From Aphanomyces cochlioides (Eukaryota > Oomycota > Saprolegniomycetes > Saprolegniales > Verrucalvaceae), in contig JAHQRK010000020.1 of NCBI GenBank assembly GCA_019828595.1, positions 806,001-870,000 of the forward strand: a DNA stretch of 64,000 nt. Direction: 5' to 3'. Both the position numbers and the translations under genes were made by a program. The first letter of the stretch is position 1. Each line of letters opens with the position of its first letter. The notes beneath the pieces are model-generated. The model was not told the DNA's origin and did no database searches. It saw only the letters and a program-made list of their open reading frames with translations. This document shows positions 54,247 to 64,000 of the stretch, piece after piece.

Positions 54247-55831
54247 TTACTTGATCGGACACTCTTGTGTCTTGAGCGAGGCGAGTCCACTCGTCTTGTG
54301 GCCTTGGCTTTCGTTCAGGACTGCGAGAATGGCTGCCGCAACTTCCTCGGGCTTCTCATGGGGAATGTCATGTCCAACTTGTGGAATGACTCGCTGGACA
54401 GAACGAGGGCTGAGTTTGAGCAGCTCAGTTTGGCCACGGCTCCATTCAGCTTCCATGTACTCGATGATGCTTTCGTCAATGCCAGGCTCCATGAGCATGG
54501 ATTTGAACATGGTGCGGTCGCCATGGGACAAAACAACGAGCGGAATACCCAAGGACGGAGTTGGCGATGCCAACAACGACGCTTCAATGTCGCCGATAGC
54601 TTCGTTTTCTTTGACGACACCTGTGTAATACTATTAGATGCTATCGTGGATAGCTTGACGAGCTGTACCACGACGGTGGACTGGCGTGGGAGTAAAGTAA
54701 TCCACGTATGGCAATGCCGTCGTTGAAAAGCGCGTAGCGTTGCGCTTGGACTGGAGAACATGTACAAGACGAATCAACCCAAAGTGTGACATCCTACGAA
54801 ACATTGTAACATCTGCATGCCATTGCTGTCGTACTTGAGCAAGGTGTTGGCATTCTTCTGTCGCGAAGCTAGTGCTTCTTGCACTGCAGGCGAGAGGGCA
54901 TCCATTGCCGGCTTGACGGATTCTATCCACATGATTTAATACCGATGGCGAGAAGTCTGTTGTGTTTACCGTGCATTGCGTCCACGAGCACAAGGCCAAG
55001 GCAGGTATTCGCAGTAGGATCATCCAACAAGTCGGATGCCAATTGCCTACGAAGAAGGACTTTAGTACAACCAAAGAGCTGTGTTTGTTCACCGCATGTT
55101 GTAGCCACCAGTGCCATGACCGACGAGAATGACTGGCTTTGAAATCTCCAACTTGTCCAGCACTGCGCGGTACTCCTTGGCAATCTATAGAAATTGTGAG
55201 AAAGAGTTCAATGGAGTTTGAGCGATACCGTAGCTGCTGAACGGGGAAGGACTCCAGGTGTGGAAAATGCTAGACCAGGGCGATCGATTGCTACCACAGT
55301 CGCGACGTCGCTGATCTATGGAGCATGTCTTTGTGCGCAGTGGTCGACGAGATTACCTTGGCCGCAACTTTCTCCCAGTCGAACGATGTTTCACCCAAGC
55401 TACCGTCCAAAATGACCACGACATCGTGAGGACCGCTGCCAAGCGCGGACTGAACTTGCGCATGGATTGTCGACTTGTGTCCTTCGATATCAATATCGAC
55501 CAACTGACCTGGTGGCGTCGGTGGATGCATACGCTTATAGTTCTCCGTAGCGTAGCCCATCGCCATGCTTCCACCAAGTAGTACGGTCACAGTCTAGAGC
55601 CATATCACGGCCAAATAGAGATCAAAAGCGAGGATCACGTACGCCAAATAGAAGCTTGAACACTTCAACGGCTTCATTGGCCACAGCTTGACGCGAAATT
55701 TTTAAGCCGCCATTGCCACCAGCAGCGCCAGCAGCGCCTCTTGGAGTAGTACTAAACTGTCTAGCTTGAGCTTCTAGAGAGCTGGACGATCGAGACACAA
55801 CACGGCGGTGCTGGAAGGTGCGCTTCAACAT
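54247..55831 (-). CDS. Alpha/beta-hydrolase-fold protein, mitochondrial-type N-terminus (8 exons)
   Basis: Exons 55831-55643, 55593-55357, 55315-55229, 55184-55093, 55046-54970, 54922-54835, 54793-54669 and 54620-54247 give 422 residues; introns are 41-49 nt. The N-terminus MLKRTFQHRRVVSRSSSS is a plausible mitochondrial presequence. The fold is clear: HDVVVILDGSLGETSFDWEK, VVAIDRPGLAFSTPG, ISKPVILVGHGTGGYNM (nucleophile elbow, about 186-201), CLGLVLVDAMH and GIPLVVLSHGD. The catalytic-His motif is QVGHDIPHEKPEEVAAAI. In the elbow the usual G-H-S-x-G is G-H-G-T-G, so the serine nucleophile is replaced by glycine at about residue 195. It may be a non-catalytic member. The exons were joined by frame, and the family fit holds across all joins. 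Confidence 0.8.
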
Positions 55832-55905
55832 CTCAATGGTGCCAACTAAAGTATAAATTTTCAGAGTAATTTCATGATAAAATATAAAAGGTCAGAGGAA
55901 ATAGG

Positions 55906-55912
55906 AAAAAAA
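55906..55912 (-). terminator. RNA polymerase III terminator of tRNA-Arg
   Basis: A run of eight A on the plus strand (55906-55913), that is T on the transcribed sense, directly follows the tRNA 3' end. Confidence 0.75.
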
Positions 55913-55985
55913 AGTCCCTGGCGGGACTCGAACCCGCAGTCTTCGCCTTCGGAGAGCGACGCCTTATCCATTAGGCCACAGGGAC
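55913..55985 (-). tRNA. tRNA-Arg, anticodon CCG
   Basis: On the minus strand a full cloverleaf can be drawn without an intron. The acceptor GTCCCTG pairs with CAGGGAC. The D arm is GCC-TAATGGATAA-GGC. The anticodon arm is TCGCT-CTCCGAA-GGCGA, giving anticodon CCG, which reads CGG. The variable loop is AGACT and the T arm GCGGG-TTCGAGT-CCCGC. The B box GGTTCGAGTCC is intact. Position 55913 is the discriminator base. Confidence 0.92.
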
Positions 55986-56922
55986 TACATCGAAATTTGT
56001 TAAAATTCAAAATATATTATGTATATTTTAAATTTGTGAATTTACTGATAATTTGTTCAAAATTTATTCAAAATTGTTGACTGTTTCGTCGCAAGTGGAA
56101 GTTCATTGCTTGTCGATGGCATTAGCGTGGTTGCTTTGAAGAGCCCAGTGGCCTTTTTGTTGTACGACTGCTTCCAGACGGGCAGAGTACTGGTCACGAC
56201 TGGTGAAAAATCGAAGCATCGACGATGATGCTAGTTTGAAGGATGTGAGCTTTAGCTTTGCCACGCTGGGTGCGACATTGCCTTCGTTAAGCTGAGGGAG
56301 TGCTCGAGCTACTCGAGTGAACGGATTAAACAAGCTGAGGGAGTCCGAGTGAGATGTTTATGAATATTCATGCATGCCGATGGAGAATTATAACCACAGA
56401 ACCGGAAGAGCTCACATTGTTCATTATTCCTACGCCCATCTACATGACCAGATCGTAATCGTCATTGCACCATTGGTTGGGCTACTCATATTCGCTTCAT
56501 CGTCAGCTCTTTTGCCAGCGTATGATTCATGCGTCATTGCCTAGAAATGCAGCTTGAGCTTGGGTTTGGAGCAAGCTGCAGTCACAAATTGCAACATTTC
56601 AAAATTCGTTGTGATTATCGAAAAGTATTTCAAATCGATAAACTCATTTGACAAACGTGTCACCACATAAGAAAACCTCATTCACAAAGTTTTTGCTCAA
56701 CCCCGGAGTAATATCGTGCGTTGACATGAACATGTTCGTGCGAATTTGTAATCTCGGGCTTCCGACATCCATTTTAAAAAATGGATGCATTGACAACTTC
56801 ACCAAAAATATCAGCCAATCAAATATCAGGATCGATTTTATTGTCCAATCAAATGCTTTGAATTCGTTTTTGAGTAATGACACAAACATATCGTACAGTG
56901 CAAACTTCGTTGACGACTTGAC
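55986..56922. other. AT-rich intergenic region with a short unresolved ORF
   Basis: A minus frame is open from 56333 to 56103, but the only ATG in it (56219) gives 38 residues (MLRFFTSRDQYSARLEAVVQ and onwards to AIDKQ). It may be the last exon of a small mitochondrial-type protein with an unseen first exon. GCTGAGGGAGT occurs twice (about 56291 and 56334). CCAAT boxes at 56815 and 56845, 30 bp apart, precede the GT32 gene. ATCCATTTT/AAAATGGAT (56768-56787) forms a small hairpin. Confidence 0.35.
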
Positions 56923-57981
56923 ATGACGGATGGCGTGACCAAGGACGCAGCGCCTGTGCATTCAAGGCGCTGGCGATGGTATTTCGCAGCGATTGCAGGC
57001 TTCGCTGCCACCTACGCGCTTATTTGGGTCGCAGTGCTCAAGGATTTGAGACGCTCGCCGTTTCGGTGGCATAGGACCAATGATGGCGCCATTCTTCGCA
57101 AGTACATCCCACGGAAAGCCATCTCGATGTTCGCTAGCAACAATCAGTCGACGAGCCAGAAGATCCCGCGGTTGATTCACCAGTCGTGGAAGAATATCGA
57201 TTACATTCCGGACAAGTTTGAGCCGTGGATGCACTCGTGGCGAGAGAAGAACCCGACGTTTGACTACATGTTTTGGGATGACGACGACAATCTCAAACTC
57301 TTCGAAGTACATTTTCCACAGTATTATCCCATGGCACGACAACTGAGGAAGATCCATCTCGCTGATATGACCCGCTATGCCTTGCTTTACCGCTACGGTG
57401 GCGTCTACGCTGACCTCGACTTTGAAAGTCTTGCGTCATTCGAAGACCTCCTCCACTACGACCTCTTCTTGAGCTACGAGCCATTCGTGCATTCTGTGTT
57501 GCTCGAAGGAGCTAGCGAGCCTGTGCTTTGCAATGCGATTTTGGCCTCTCGTCCTGGCCATCCGTTCTGGATTGAAGTCCTTGATAGAATCAAAACAATG
57601 TTTGAGACCACAGACGATCGGGATCCAGTCTCGCTGACGGGGCCACGCATGGTCCAAGGTACCGTTTCTGCAAGACACGGCAACTTGACGGACATTGCGC
57701 TGTTGCCTGAGGAGTATTTCTATCCCGATGTCGCGTATTGGAACATGGGCAACCTCGAGAGCAATTGCAAGCACAAGGACAAGCCTCAGAGCGTCAAGGA
57801 TGCCTGTGCGTGGCTTCAAAAATATCCCATGGGACGAAAAACAAACAACACGCATGCTGTTCACCACTGGCAATGCACGTGGTGTCGTGGCGACAACACC
57901 AACTCGTACCTCTCATTAGATGACATCTTTCCAAGACAAGTCGTCTATCGGCCGCATTTCGACGACTCGATTGTATTCTAA
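56923..57981 (+). CDS. GT32-type glycosyltransferase, paralogue of 18986-19942
   Basis: A single exon of 352 residues. A basic cytoplasmic N-terminus (HSRRWRWY) is followed by one membrane anchor (FAAIAGFAATYALIWVAVL, about 21-39). The catalytic domain has IPRLIHQSWKNIDYIPDKFE, MFWDDDDNLKLF, the DxD motif in GGVYADLDFES (159-169), PEEYFYPDVAYW and THAVHHWQCTWC, each matching the first GT32 gene. Cys residues near the end (CKHKDK, DACAWL, CTWC) are shared. It probably acts in the Golgi on protein or lipid glycans; linkage unknown. The two copies are about 37 kb apart, on opposite strands either side of the tandem array. Paired CCAAT boxes lie about 75-105 bp upstream. Confidence 0.9.
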   Translation: MTDGVTKDAAPVHSRRWRWYFAAIAGFAATYALIWVAVLKDLRRSPFRWHRTNDGAILRKYIPRKAISMFASNNQSTSQKIPRLIHQSWKNIDYIPDKFEPWMHSWREKNPTFDYMFWDDDDNLKLFEVHFPQYYPMARQLRKIHLADMTRYALLYRYGGVYADLDFESLASFEDLLHYDLFLSYEPFVHSVLLEGASEPVLCNAILASRPGHPFWIEVLDRIKTMFETTDDRDPVSLTGPRMVQGTVSARHGNLTDIALLPEEYFYPDVAYWNMGNLESNCKHKDKPQSVKDACAWLQKYPMGRKTNNTHAVHHWQCTWCRGDNTNSYLSLDDIFPRQVVYRPHFDDSIVF

Positions 57982-58063
57982 CAAGCAAAACAACCAGTTC
58001 TTCATCATGTCATGTTTAAGTACGCAATTAGCCCAGCGCCGCTAGGACAGCTAGCTAGGAACA

Positions 58064-59480
58064 CTAGGCCTTGGAACTCACCGCCTTGGCGTCCATGTGC
58101 ATCGCAGCGAGAATGGATAACCCAGCAATGAGCACCATGGTCATCCCAGCCGACAAATCGAGCCAAATGACGCCCGAGGTGATGGCGCCATAGGCCAATA
58201 TGCCTCCCGCGTCGGTCTTTGCATTTGGAGTTTCGACTTCTGCTTGATCGACAACTGCCTCCTTGCTCCGTTCGTCCATTGTGGTTGTCGGCTCGTCGTC
58301 CTTGTGCTCGATGGCGTAGCATTTGTCACACAAGCGCAGCACATTCCATTTCTTGGTCTTGATGCGGTGGCTTGAGCAGTCGCCACACACGACTTGGTGG
58401 CAAGTCATGCAAGTGTGGTGATTGTAGCCACGGGTGACGTCTCGTCCACAGCAGGCGCACATTGCATCTTGCTCAGGTTCCTGATTGGGGCTGGTGAACT
58501 CGATGCCTTCGTCGATGGCTGGCTCTGCTGACTCCTCGGCAACGTTGGAGTTTCCACTACTGGCACTATCGCTAGCTTCGACACCAACGCGATGCCAAGA
58601 CTCTTCAGATGAGTCGTCGCTTTTGAGGCTATAAAACTTGCGCAACTTCTCGACAAGTTTGATAAGGTCGTCCGCTTTGTTGGCCACAAATGATGGTGCC
58701 ATTCCATGAGCATCCTGATGGCGAACGACTGTGACAGCACAGGCGTTGGCAGATAGCGGTCGAATGATGTAGCCAGATACATGAACCTCAGCACGCACGA
58801 AAGCAGGGTCGTACGCTACGAGCGGGTGGTCAATCGAGCGTGCAGCGATCACAATCACATGCGAGTCAAGGCGACGCTCCGACGTAACGACACAGTAATC
58901 ATGAGCAGTCGTGGGGAAAGCAGGCAAGCCTTGGCTGTACTGGATCGTCGTATACGATGGCAAGTCAACTTCTTCGACAATGTTGCACACTTGGATATGG
59001 TCATCGACGATGACCATAGCAATACGATGACTCATCGTATTGCTTGACGCAGGCAGGATCTTTGAGCTTCTTTGCCAAATGCACCGCTGAGCATTCGACG
59101 CGACCAGTGGCTTTATGAGCATGATGGTGACCATAGCCGGGTACGGTCCCCTTTGACAGAGTCACACCTTGGGCAGAGTTATTCGTCACGAGCCACTGTG
59201 TGCCATCTCGGCCGCTTGATCGTGCAATCAATGCCTCGACAGCATCCGCACCAGCAACAATAAGATCAGGCGCATCGAGTGTCACTGTGCGACGGAAGCT
59301 CGGGATGTCGTGCTTGTGTCCCGCTGAATGGCGACGACGTCGGTTGTCTGAGTCGGAGGAGGAGGAGGATTGCGAGCCGAACGAGTGTCGTTGGCGGCGC
59401 TCCGACTGATTCGAATGCGACGACGATGAAGACGACGCCGTCGAGTGATCAATCACGTCGGGGGAAGTCTTGATGGTCAT
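58064..59480 (-). pseudogene. START/FYVE-domain protein with a frame break at paired palindromes
   Basis: From ATG 59480 (MTIKTSPDVIDHS) one frame runs to a stop near 59001; a second frame takes over near 59040 and ends at 58064. The first part is Ser/Arg-rich, then GTQWLVTNNSAQG and VHLAKKLKDPACVKQYDESS. The second part gives IQVCNIVEEVDLP, then HDYCVVTSERRLDSHVIVIA, AEVHVSGYIIRPL and KADDLIKLVEKLRKFY, which fits a START-like lipid-binding domain. A FYVE-type zinc finger follows (MCACCGRDVTRGYNHHTCMT, CHQVVCGDCSSHRI, RLCDKCY), with a degenerate basic patch. One or two C-terminal membrane segments close it (GMTMVLIAGLSILAAM). No splice pair of usual length rejoins the frames, so I call a frameshift. 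A sequence error or unusual intron remains possible. Proteins of this family bind PI3P membranes. Confidence 0.65.
59018..59044. repeat. 27-bp perfect palindrome abutting a 21-bp perfect palindrome
   Basis: AGCAATACGATGA at 59018-59030 is mirrored by TCATCGTATTGCT at 59032-59044 around a single C. Immediately to its left ATGGTCATCG and CGATGACCAT (58997-59017) are mirrored around a single A. Both lie in the stretch where the START/FYVE gene changes frame. Confidence 0.85.
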
Positions 59481-61608
59481 CAAAGAACGTTCTTCTTCGA
59501 GGCTGTAAGTGAGAATGGCATGCTGTAGTCCGCAACCGAGCACAACTTCACAAACCAAATACAGAAAAACCTTTGAAATTTTATACTTGGTATTGATTTT
59601 ATTTTGTTCGGTTCTGTTTCTAAGAACGCTCATGTACGCCTAGCACAACAGAACGAATAAATAATGGACATGTCGATGGTTCAAAAGATCTGTTATCGAA
59701 CATTACAGGAGGTTCAGGAAAAGTAATACACAAGGATAAAATCTACGCCATGAGCTGACTCTTTGTCACTTCTTAGTTACTATATTAAGCTAAATATACT
59801 TAGGTACTACACTAAGATAAATAGTGTAGTGGAAGATAACCAAAAATCACTTTTGATTGGTGCAATTATATAAATAGCAAACTCTGATTGGCTGGAATTT
59901 ATGACTGTGGTGTAGTGGCGCTACAATTGATAACCATTAATCGATATCATCGACGGAATATGGAGCTCTATCGTGTCGACGGGTTGAAGCAGTCCAACAA
60001 TGGACAAGTCGAGTTCAAGGGCCCAGAGGTTAGAAGGCTAGAAATCACTGTGGACGCTTTCCAGGATGGCGTTTCACTCTTGACACCTCCGACAATGCTC
60101 TCTACTGCTTTTGCAACCTTCGACTCACCATGTCGATATCTTGGTCAATTCTCCTCGCAAGGACAGTTCATCAGAGCAGTGTTCACTCAAACGGCGTAAA
60201 TATGGGGAATTGAAGGAGTTGTTGCCACCGCAGTCTTCATTCAATGAAGACGGCGGTGACTTGGCATGGACTCTACTCCAGTCCATGACAATTGGATTCG
60301 CTGGGTGAAAAAGCTGAATGGACGGATTGAATGCCATCGCGTGTCATCCACGGAGATCTCTGTGATTCCGCTTGGATTGCTCCATGAAGTGTTTGTCATC
60401 TTTCAGAACGTGGCTCATACTACTGTGGAAGCTCCTTGGTGTTGACATTGGCTCGGCAGGTTTTAATAAGGACAAAAAGAGACGAAGACACGATGTTGTG
60501 TGAGCCTCTCGCTCCCAGAGTTCCATAGTTCTTGGTTGACGACATTGACTTGATGGCAATGGCCGTTCGAGTCCGCGCGTCGTTCAAAGCAGCCACGAGT
60601 GAATTGGTCAACCTTCCAAACTCTCAAGTTGCATCGGGTGGAGCGGATCGCTATCCATTCAGGCTCTAGCCGTTATTGTTGGCGTTGCCACCATCTTGGC
60701 AAGAAACGAACCTGAGACTACAGTCCAACAACGGGTCAACCTTGAATTATTGTGTGGGATGGTCGGATCAGTGAAGTCCGAGCTTCTCGCCGCAAGAAAA
60801 GGGGGGTGGAAGGTTAGAGGTCGCCTGGGGCTTTTAGGTGAGCCAGACGCGATCGAAGGAAATGGAAAGGCTCGACTGTGGGTTGAAAGTCCGAAGTAGT
60901 TGACCGCTGCTGGGGGAATGGACGGTGGGGAGGACCGGGAAGGGGGTTGGTTGCTCGGTTGCCCACGAGCTACGCCTAGCGTTGACTGGCGTTGGTGAGG
61001 GCGATTGACGGTGCGGGTTTTCGACAGACCCGCGGAACTCCTGCAAACTTCTTGGCGCTTAAACTCTCTCGACGGGACGCCACAAACTTAGAGTTTCATT
61101 CAACGCCAGCCAAAAAGAGCTCTGTTCTAACTACTGCTTCTGTTTCCTAAGCTACTCCTAACTTCGCACGCACGCGTGTTAATCCGCTCGCTCTCGCTCC
61201 TTGATTGGTCTTCAGGTCTTGCTCGCCATCTTCATTGGCCATAAACTTCAGTCGCACGCCCGTAGCCTGCTACCAACACTGACTGACTGCTTGGTCGGCT
61301 CCCTCTATTGGCAGTCGTTGCCCTGGCTCGCTGTGTTCTGCTTTTCCATTCATGCCGCCCGCTCCTTGGCCATAATTCGCACACGATCGAGCACCGAAAT
61401 CCACTCGCCATCCACTATGATTGGCACTCGTCTGCCAGTAAGATCTCTTCTCCGTGTGTCGGACGTGCGTTGGATCGGTTACGCGAGTGGCGGCTCGCTT
61501 TGCCTCAAACCACCCCTGGCAGCTCGTGACGCCACGGACACAAACGGCTGCCAACTGACGAGCGACATTCGTTGGGCTTCACTTCCTTGGCCCACAAGCG
61601 CATTTGAC
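59481..61608. other. Intergenic and relic region
   Basis: No gene is assigned with confidence. ATTGG at 59856 and 59887 (31 bp apart) may serve the START/FYVE gene. Plus frames at 59960-60196 (ELYRVDGLKQSNNGQVEFKG and onward) and from ATG 60270 (54 codons, NWIRWVKKLNGRIECH) look like remnants of one decayed element; the second matches part of 51765-51910. 60780-61080 is GC-rich and codes a Pro/Ser-rich minus frame of no known family. 61090-61600 is open in the frame of the next ORF but shows no motif. Confidence 0.4.
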
Positions 61609-62277
61609 ATGGAAGTCAGCTTCAACAATCACCGTCCACACTCGTATCTGGTAAGCGACTCTTCGGACCTTGAGCCAAAGCGATCGCTCACGGCCAGTCG
61701 CAAGCCACAAGTCGTACGCCGCAAAGACAAGATCGTTCGAGACAAGATGAACCAAGCGCTGTCACCACCACTGCCGGTCGAGTCGTCGCTACAAGGACCA
61801 GGCTCACCGCAAGACGTTTCGTCGGTGGCGCCGCTTCCCGGGATCTTCTTGGTGTCGGGTAAGATGGGTGACAACGCCGTCAACTCTCCAGAGCACTCCC
61901 CACTACCCCAGGGCAGCGAATCCGACGATGAGTCCCCGTTTGATGCCAGCACTCCTGGGCCGTTCAGCAACGACCCTATCGAGGAGCTGAAGAACCAAGT
62001 CAACCACATCAATCACATTCTGGTGCAACTCGACAAGCAAGACGCAGCCATCATTGAGATAAATGGCCGCGTGGCATCACAAGTCTCCATCACAGAGCGA
62101 CTCAACCGCCAACTTGTTCAGCAAAAGTCATCCATCGACAGCGTGGCGAACAGTGTGGTGCAGTATGGTCGGGCCGTGGTCAAACTTGCAGCAGATCTTG
62201 ACAGCCTCCGACTCGCCGTACAATCCCAAGGACGCCACCACGTCGCCGCCCGGACGTCGAATTATGCAGCATGCTAA
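61609..62277 (+). CDS. Coiled-coil ORF 1 of a GC-rich cluster, family unknown
   Basis: From ATG 61609 the ORF codes 222 residues; the frame is open upstream to 61201 but the sequence there is less protein-like. The N-terminal half is polar with Ser/Pro and acidic stretches (SSDLEPKRSLTASRKPQ, GSESDDESPFDASTPG). From about residue 125 it is a coiled coil (EELKNQVNHINHILVQLDKQ, VASQVSITERLNRQLVQQK). Layout resembles gag-like or structural proteins of mobile elements, but no motif proves it. The stretch is richer in G and C than the DNA to its left. Confidence 0.45.
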   Translation: MEVSFNNHRPHSYLVSDSSDLEPKRSLTASRKPQVVRRKDKIVRDKMNQALSPPLPVESSLQGPGSPQDVSSVAPLPGIFLVSGKMGDNAVNSPEHSPLPQGSESDDESPFDASTPGPFSNDPIEELKNQVNHINHILVQLDKQDAAIIEINGRVASQVSITERLNRQLVQQKSSIDSVANSVVQYGRAVVKLAADLDSLRLAVQSQGRHHVAARTSNYAAC

Positions 62278-62500
62278 CGAACAAGGGCCATCCATGTCGT
62301 AATTCCTTGGCGCGCTGTCCATATCGTCGCTCCGGGATGCATCCAGCCCAGCCAACTGACAGTCTATCATCCTCGCAGACCGAATCTTCACCAGACGAGC
62401 CAACGGAATAGCCATCATAGTCAATTCTTTGAGCAACACGACATCTTCTTTCCTCTTCATTTTCCTTTTCACCATCGTTGTCGCTCATCTTCTTCCGGCC

Positions 62501-63016
62501 ATGGCTCTCAACAACCAAAACAACACTGATCGAATGCACCAAGTGATCGCGGCGGCCAACCAGCAGCTGGGGCAGGCGCTTCGAACCCTTCACACCCACC
62601 TGGACGACCACAAAACCGAGGTGCAGGCGCGTATTCGGGAAGCCCATCACCAACAAGACACGTTCAGCCACACAATCGCCGAGCACGCTCAACTGTTCCG
62701 TCAATTGCGGCACCAGATCGCGCTGAAGGACCGTGAAATCCGCCAACTGCAAGAGCGTCATACCGAGCTCGCCCAGGGTGTCATGCGACTGAATGAGTTG
62801 CTGGCACAGCACTTGAAGCAATATCCCCTGGAACATCGCGATGCCAATCGTGACATGAGGGGGCACATGGGCGCACCATGTTTGGGGATTACGCCAGGAG
62901 ATTTGCCTAACACGCCATCGTGCTCCCATTACAAGGACGAGTGCCCCTTCGGATACAGCTATCACATCGACGGCCATGGTCCTCGCATTGACTTCCCCGC
63001 ACTGCCCCTCGACTGA
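62501..63016 (+). CDS. Coiled-coil ORF 2 of a GC-rich cluster, family unknown
   Basis: From ATG 62501 (MALNNQNNTDRMHQVIAAAN) the ORF codes 171 residues. Residues 10-115 are a continuous coiled coil (LRTLHTHLDDHKTEVQARIR, LRHQIALKDREIRQLQERHT). The last 50 residues contain three Cys (APCLGITP, PSCSHYKDECPFGYSY) and could be a small metal-binding module. It follows ORF 1 by 223 bp on the same strand. No family recognised. Confidence 0.5.
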   Translation: MALNNQNNTDRMHQVIAAANQQLGQALRTLHTHLDDHKTEVQARIREAHHQQDTFSHTIAEHAQLFRQLRHQIALKDREIRQLQERHTELAQGVMRLNELLAQHLKQYPLEHRDANRDMRGHMGAPCLGITPGDLPNTPSCSHYKDECPFGYSYHIDGHGPRIDFPALPLD

Positions 63017-63150
63017 TCGGCTCGCTTGATACGTTTAGAATCTTCGTAGTATAATCCCATTGGCCGATAACACAGGGGCGTTTGTTGATCGATTTCATGA
63101 GTCAGTTTGTTCGCGGATTCTGTGCACCGTCCTCGCTAATCAACTGACCG

Positions 63151-64000
63151 ATGCCATCAAAGGGTTCAGACGGAGCCAAGCCTTCGGGCTCACAATCTAA
63201 CCAGCTCGCACCCGAGCCAGCCGTCATGTCGACCTTTCAAGCCACTTTGAGTATAGCCGCGTCAGAGCTCAACACCGAGCTTGGAAACCACGCTCTGCGC
63301 CTCCAAGGGGTCTTTCCTGGTGCCGCCGCTCCGTTAGCCGACCTCCCTTCGCTTGTGCACGCGGCTGTCGATACGCTCGCCAACTCCCGGCAGCTGATCA
63401 GACGTGACGCTCGAGGGTGGATTCACGATTCGAAGACACGCCAAGAATTCATCTCCATCGCCCATTCTTTGCTGCTCAGGAGCAGCCACCAACTTGCAGC
63501 AAGCGTCCTAGCCACCGCGCAAGCAACGCAGCGAATCAGCGTTCTTGAAGAGCAAGTAGGGGCCCAAGCGAATCTCATTCAACTACAGGAGAGCCGCATC
63601 GAGGCGCAAGGGCGGCAAATCGACGCATTGGAGGCTCAGGTACTAGCACCCACTCGCCCTTGTTGAAACGACTCATGTAGCTGAAGACCTTGTCGGAGGC
63701 GAAGAGGTCTAAGGCCTTGTCAAGCATCGTTGTCGCGCCTGCCAATGGCCAGGATCTCTCCAGCGCGGGTGTTGACCTCGGTCCACCCATAGACACGCCA
63801 CCACGTTCACCTGTCGCGCGCATGCGCGAAGCCATTCGGGAGTCTGTGGCGATCGATTCTGACGGAGCAGCCACACCGTCGGCTGACCAAGATGATGATC
63901 TCTTTGCGGCCCCCACCTCACCCGTGGTGGACAACTCCCATGACTCCGACTATGAGATAGTGGAGAACCCAGGATCCGCGGCGAAGTCGTACTGGGTGTT
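63151..64000 (+). CDS. Coiled-coil ORF 3 of a GC-rich cluster, continues past the window
   Basis: Exon 1 runs 63151-63639 and a 41-nt GT-AG intron (63640-63680) leads in frame to exon 2, open to the window end; without splicing the ORF stops at 63666. The first 110 residues are helical (TFQATLSIAASELNTELGNH). A coiled coil follows (RISVLEEQVGAQANLIQLQE, RIEAQGRQIDALEAQ) and carries across the intron (LKTLSEAKRSKAL). After it comes an acidic Ser/Pro-rich part (SPVARMREAIRESVAIDSDG, DSDYEIVENPG). The plan, coiled coil plus SP-rich acidic region, is that of ORF 1 in reverse order. Possibly the 5' part of a large element or a structural gene. Confidence 0.5.

Overview
The window looks like nuclear DNA of an oomycete, probably of the Saprolegnia/Aphanomyces/Achlya group (inference). 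Signs are compact genes, very short GT-AG introns (34-63 nt, mostly 38-52, where I could place them), flagellar or ciliary-type proteins beside ordinary eukaryotic housekeeping genes, PIF/Harbinger and Ty1/Copia relics, Crinkler-like fragments, and many CCAAT-box promoters. No bacterial-style operons, CRISPR arrays or rRNA genes were seen.

Layout. 0-5.8 kb is a transposon graveyard: a Harbinger element cut by the window edge, a decayed Copia body, and a complete Harbinger element with TIRs and a TTA duplication inserted inside the Copia LTR. 5.9-26 kb is gene-dense. It holds GPATCH1-like splicing factor, nucleolin-like protein, a DUF4485 coiled-coil protein, an elongin-B-like protein, an ankyrin/coiled-coil/armadillo protein, RAB28, an LRR protein, a small membrane protein, an EF-hand-like protein, NUDCD2, a GT32 glycosyltransferase, a PH-like protein, CDC14 phosphatase, VMP1 and an oxysterol-binding protein. 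Many of these genes are split by introns, so the exons given here were joined by hand from frame, splice sites and family fit.

26.3-46.9 kb is the most striking part. A 680-bp fold-back element is followed by exactly 21 tandem copies of a 938-bp unit (19.7 kb). The copies differ at only a handful of positions. The unit has inverted-repeat ends, internal hairpins and a CCAAT/TATA promoter-like block, but no convincing gene.

46.9-64 kb is mixed. It has a broken Uma2-type nuclease-like gene next to the array, an MFS transporter, two related Crinkler/RHS-like genes (one broken), a 5'-truncated M1 aminopeptidase fragment fused head-to-head with the broken one, an alpha/beta hydrolase lacking its catalytic serine, tRNA-Arg(CCG), a second GT32 gene, a START/FYVE protein whose frame breaks at two abutting perfect palindromes, and a GC-rich cluster of three coiled-coil ORFs at the right end.

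Themes. Membrane and vesicle trafficking recurs (RAB28, VMP1, OSBP, two GT32 enzymes, FYVE, PH-like). Ciliary or centrosomal candidates are RAB28, the DUF4485 protein, NUDCD2 and the LRR protein. Two regulatory or repeat signals stand out: six CCAAT boxes upstream of the nucleolin-like gene at 42/52/42/42/42-bp steps, which matches DNA helical phase, and the 21-copy array.
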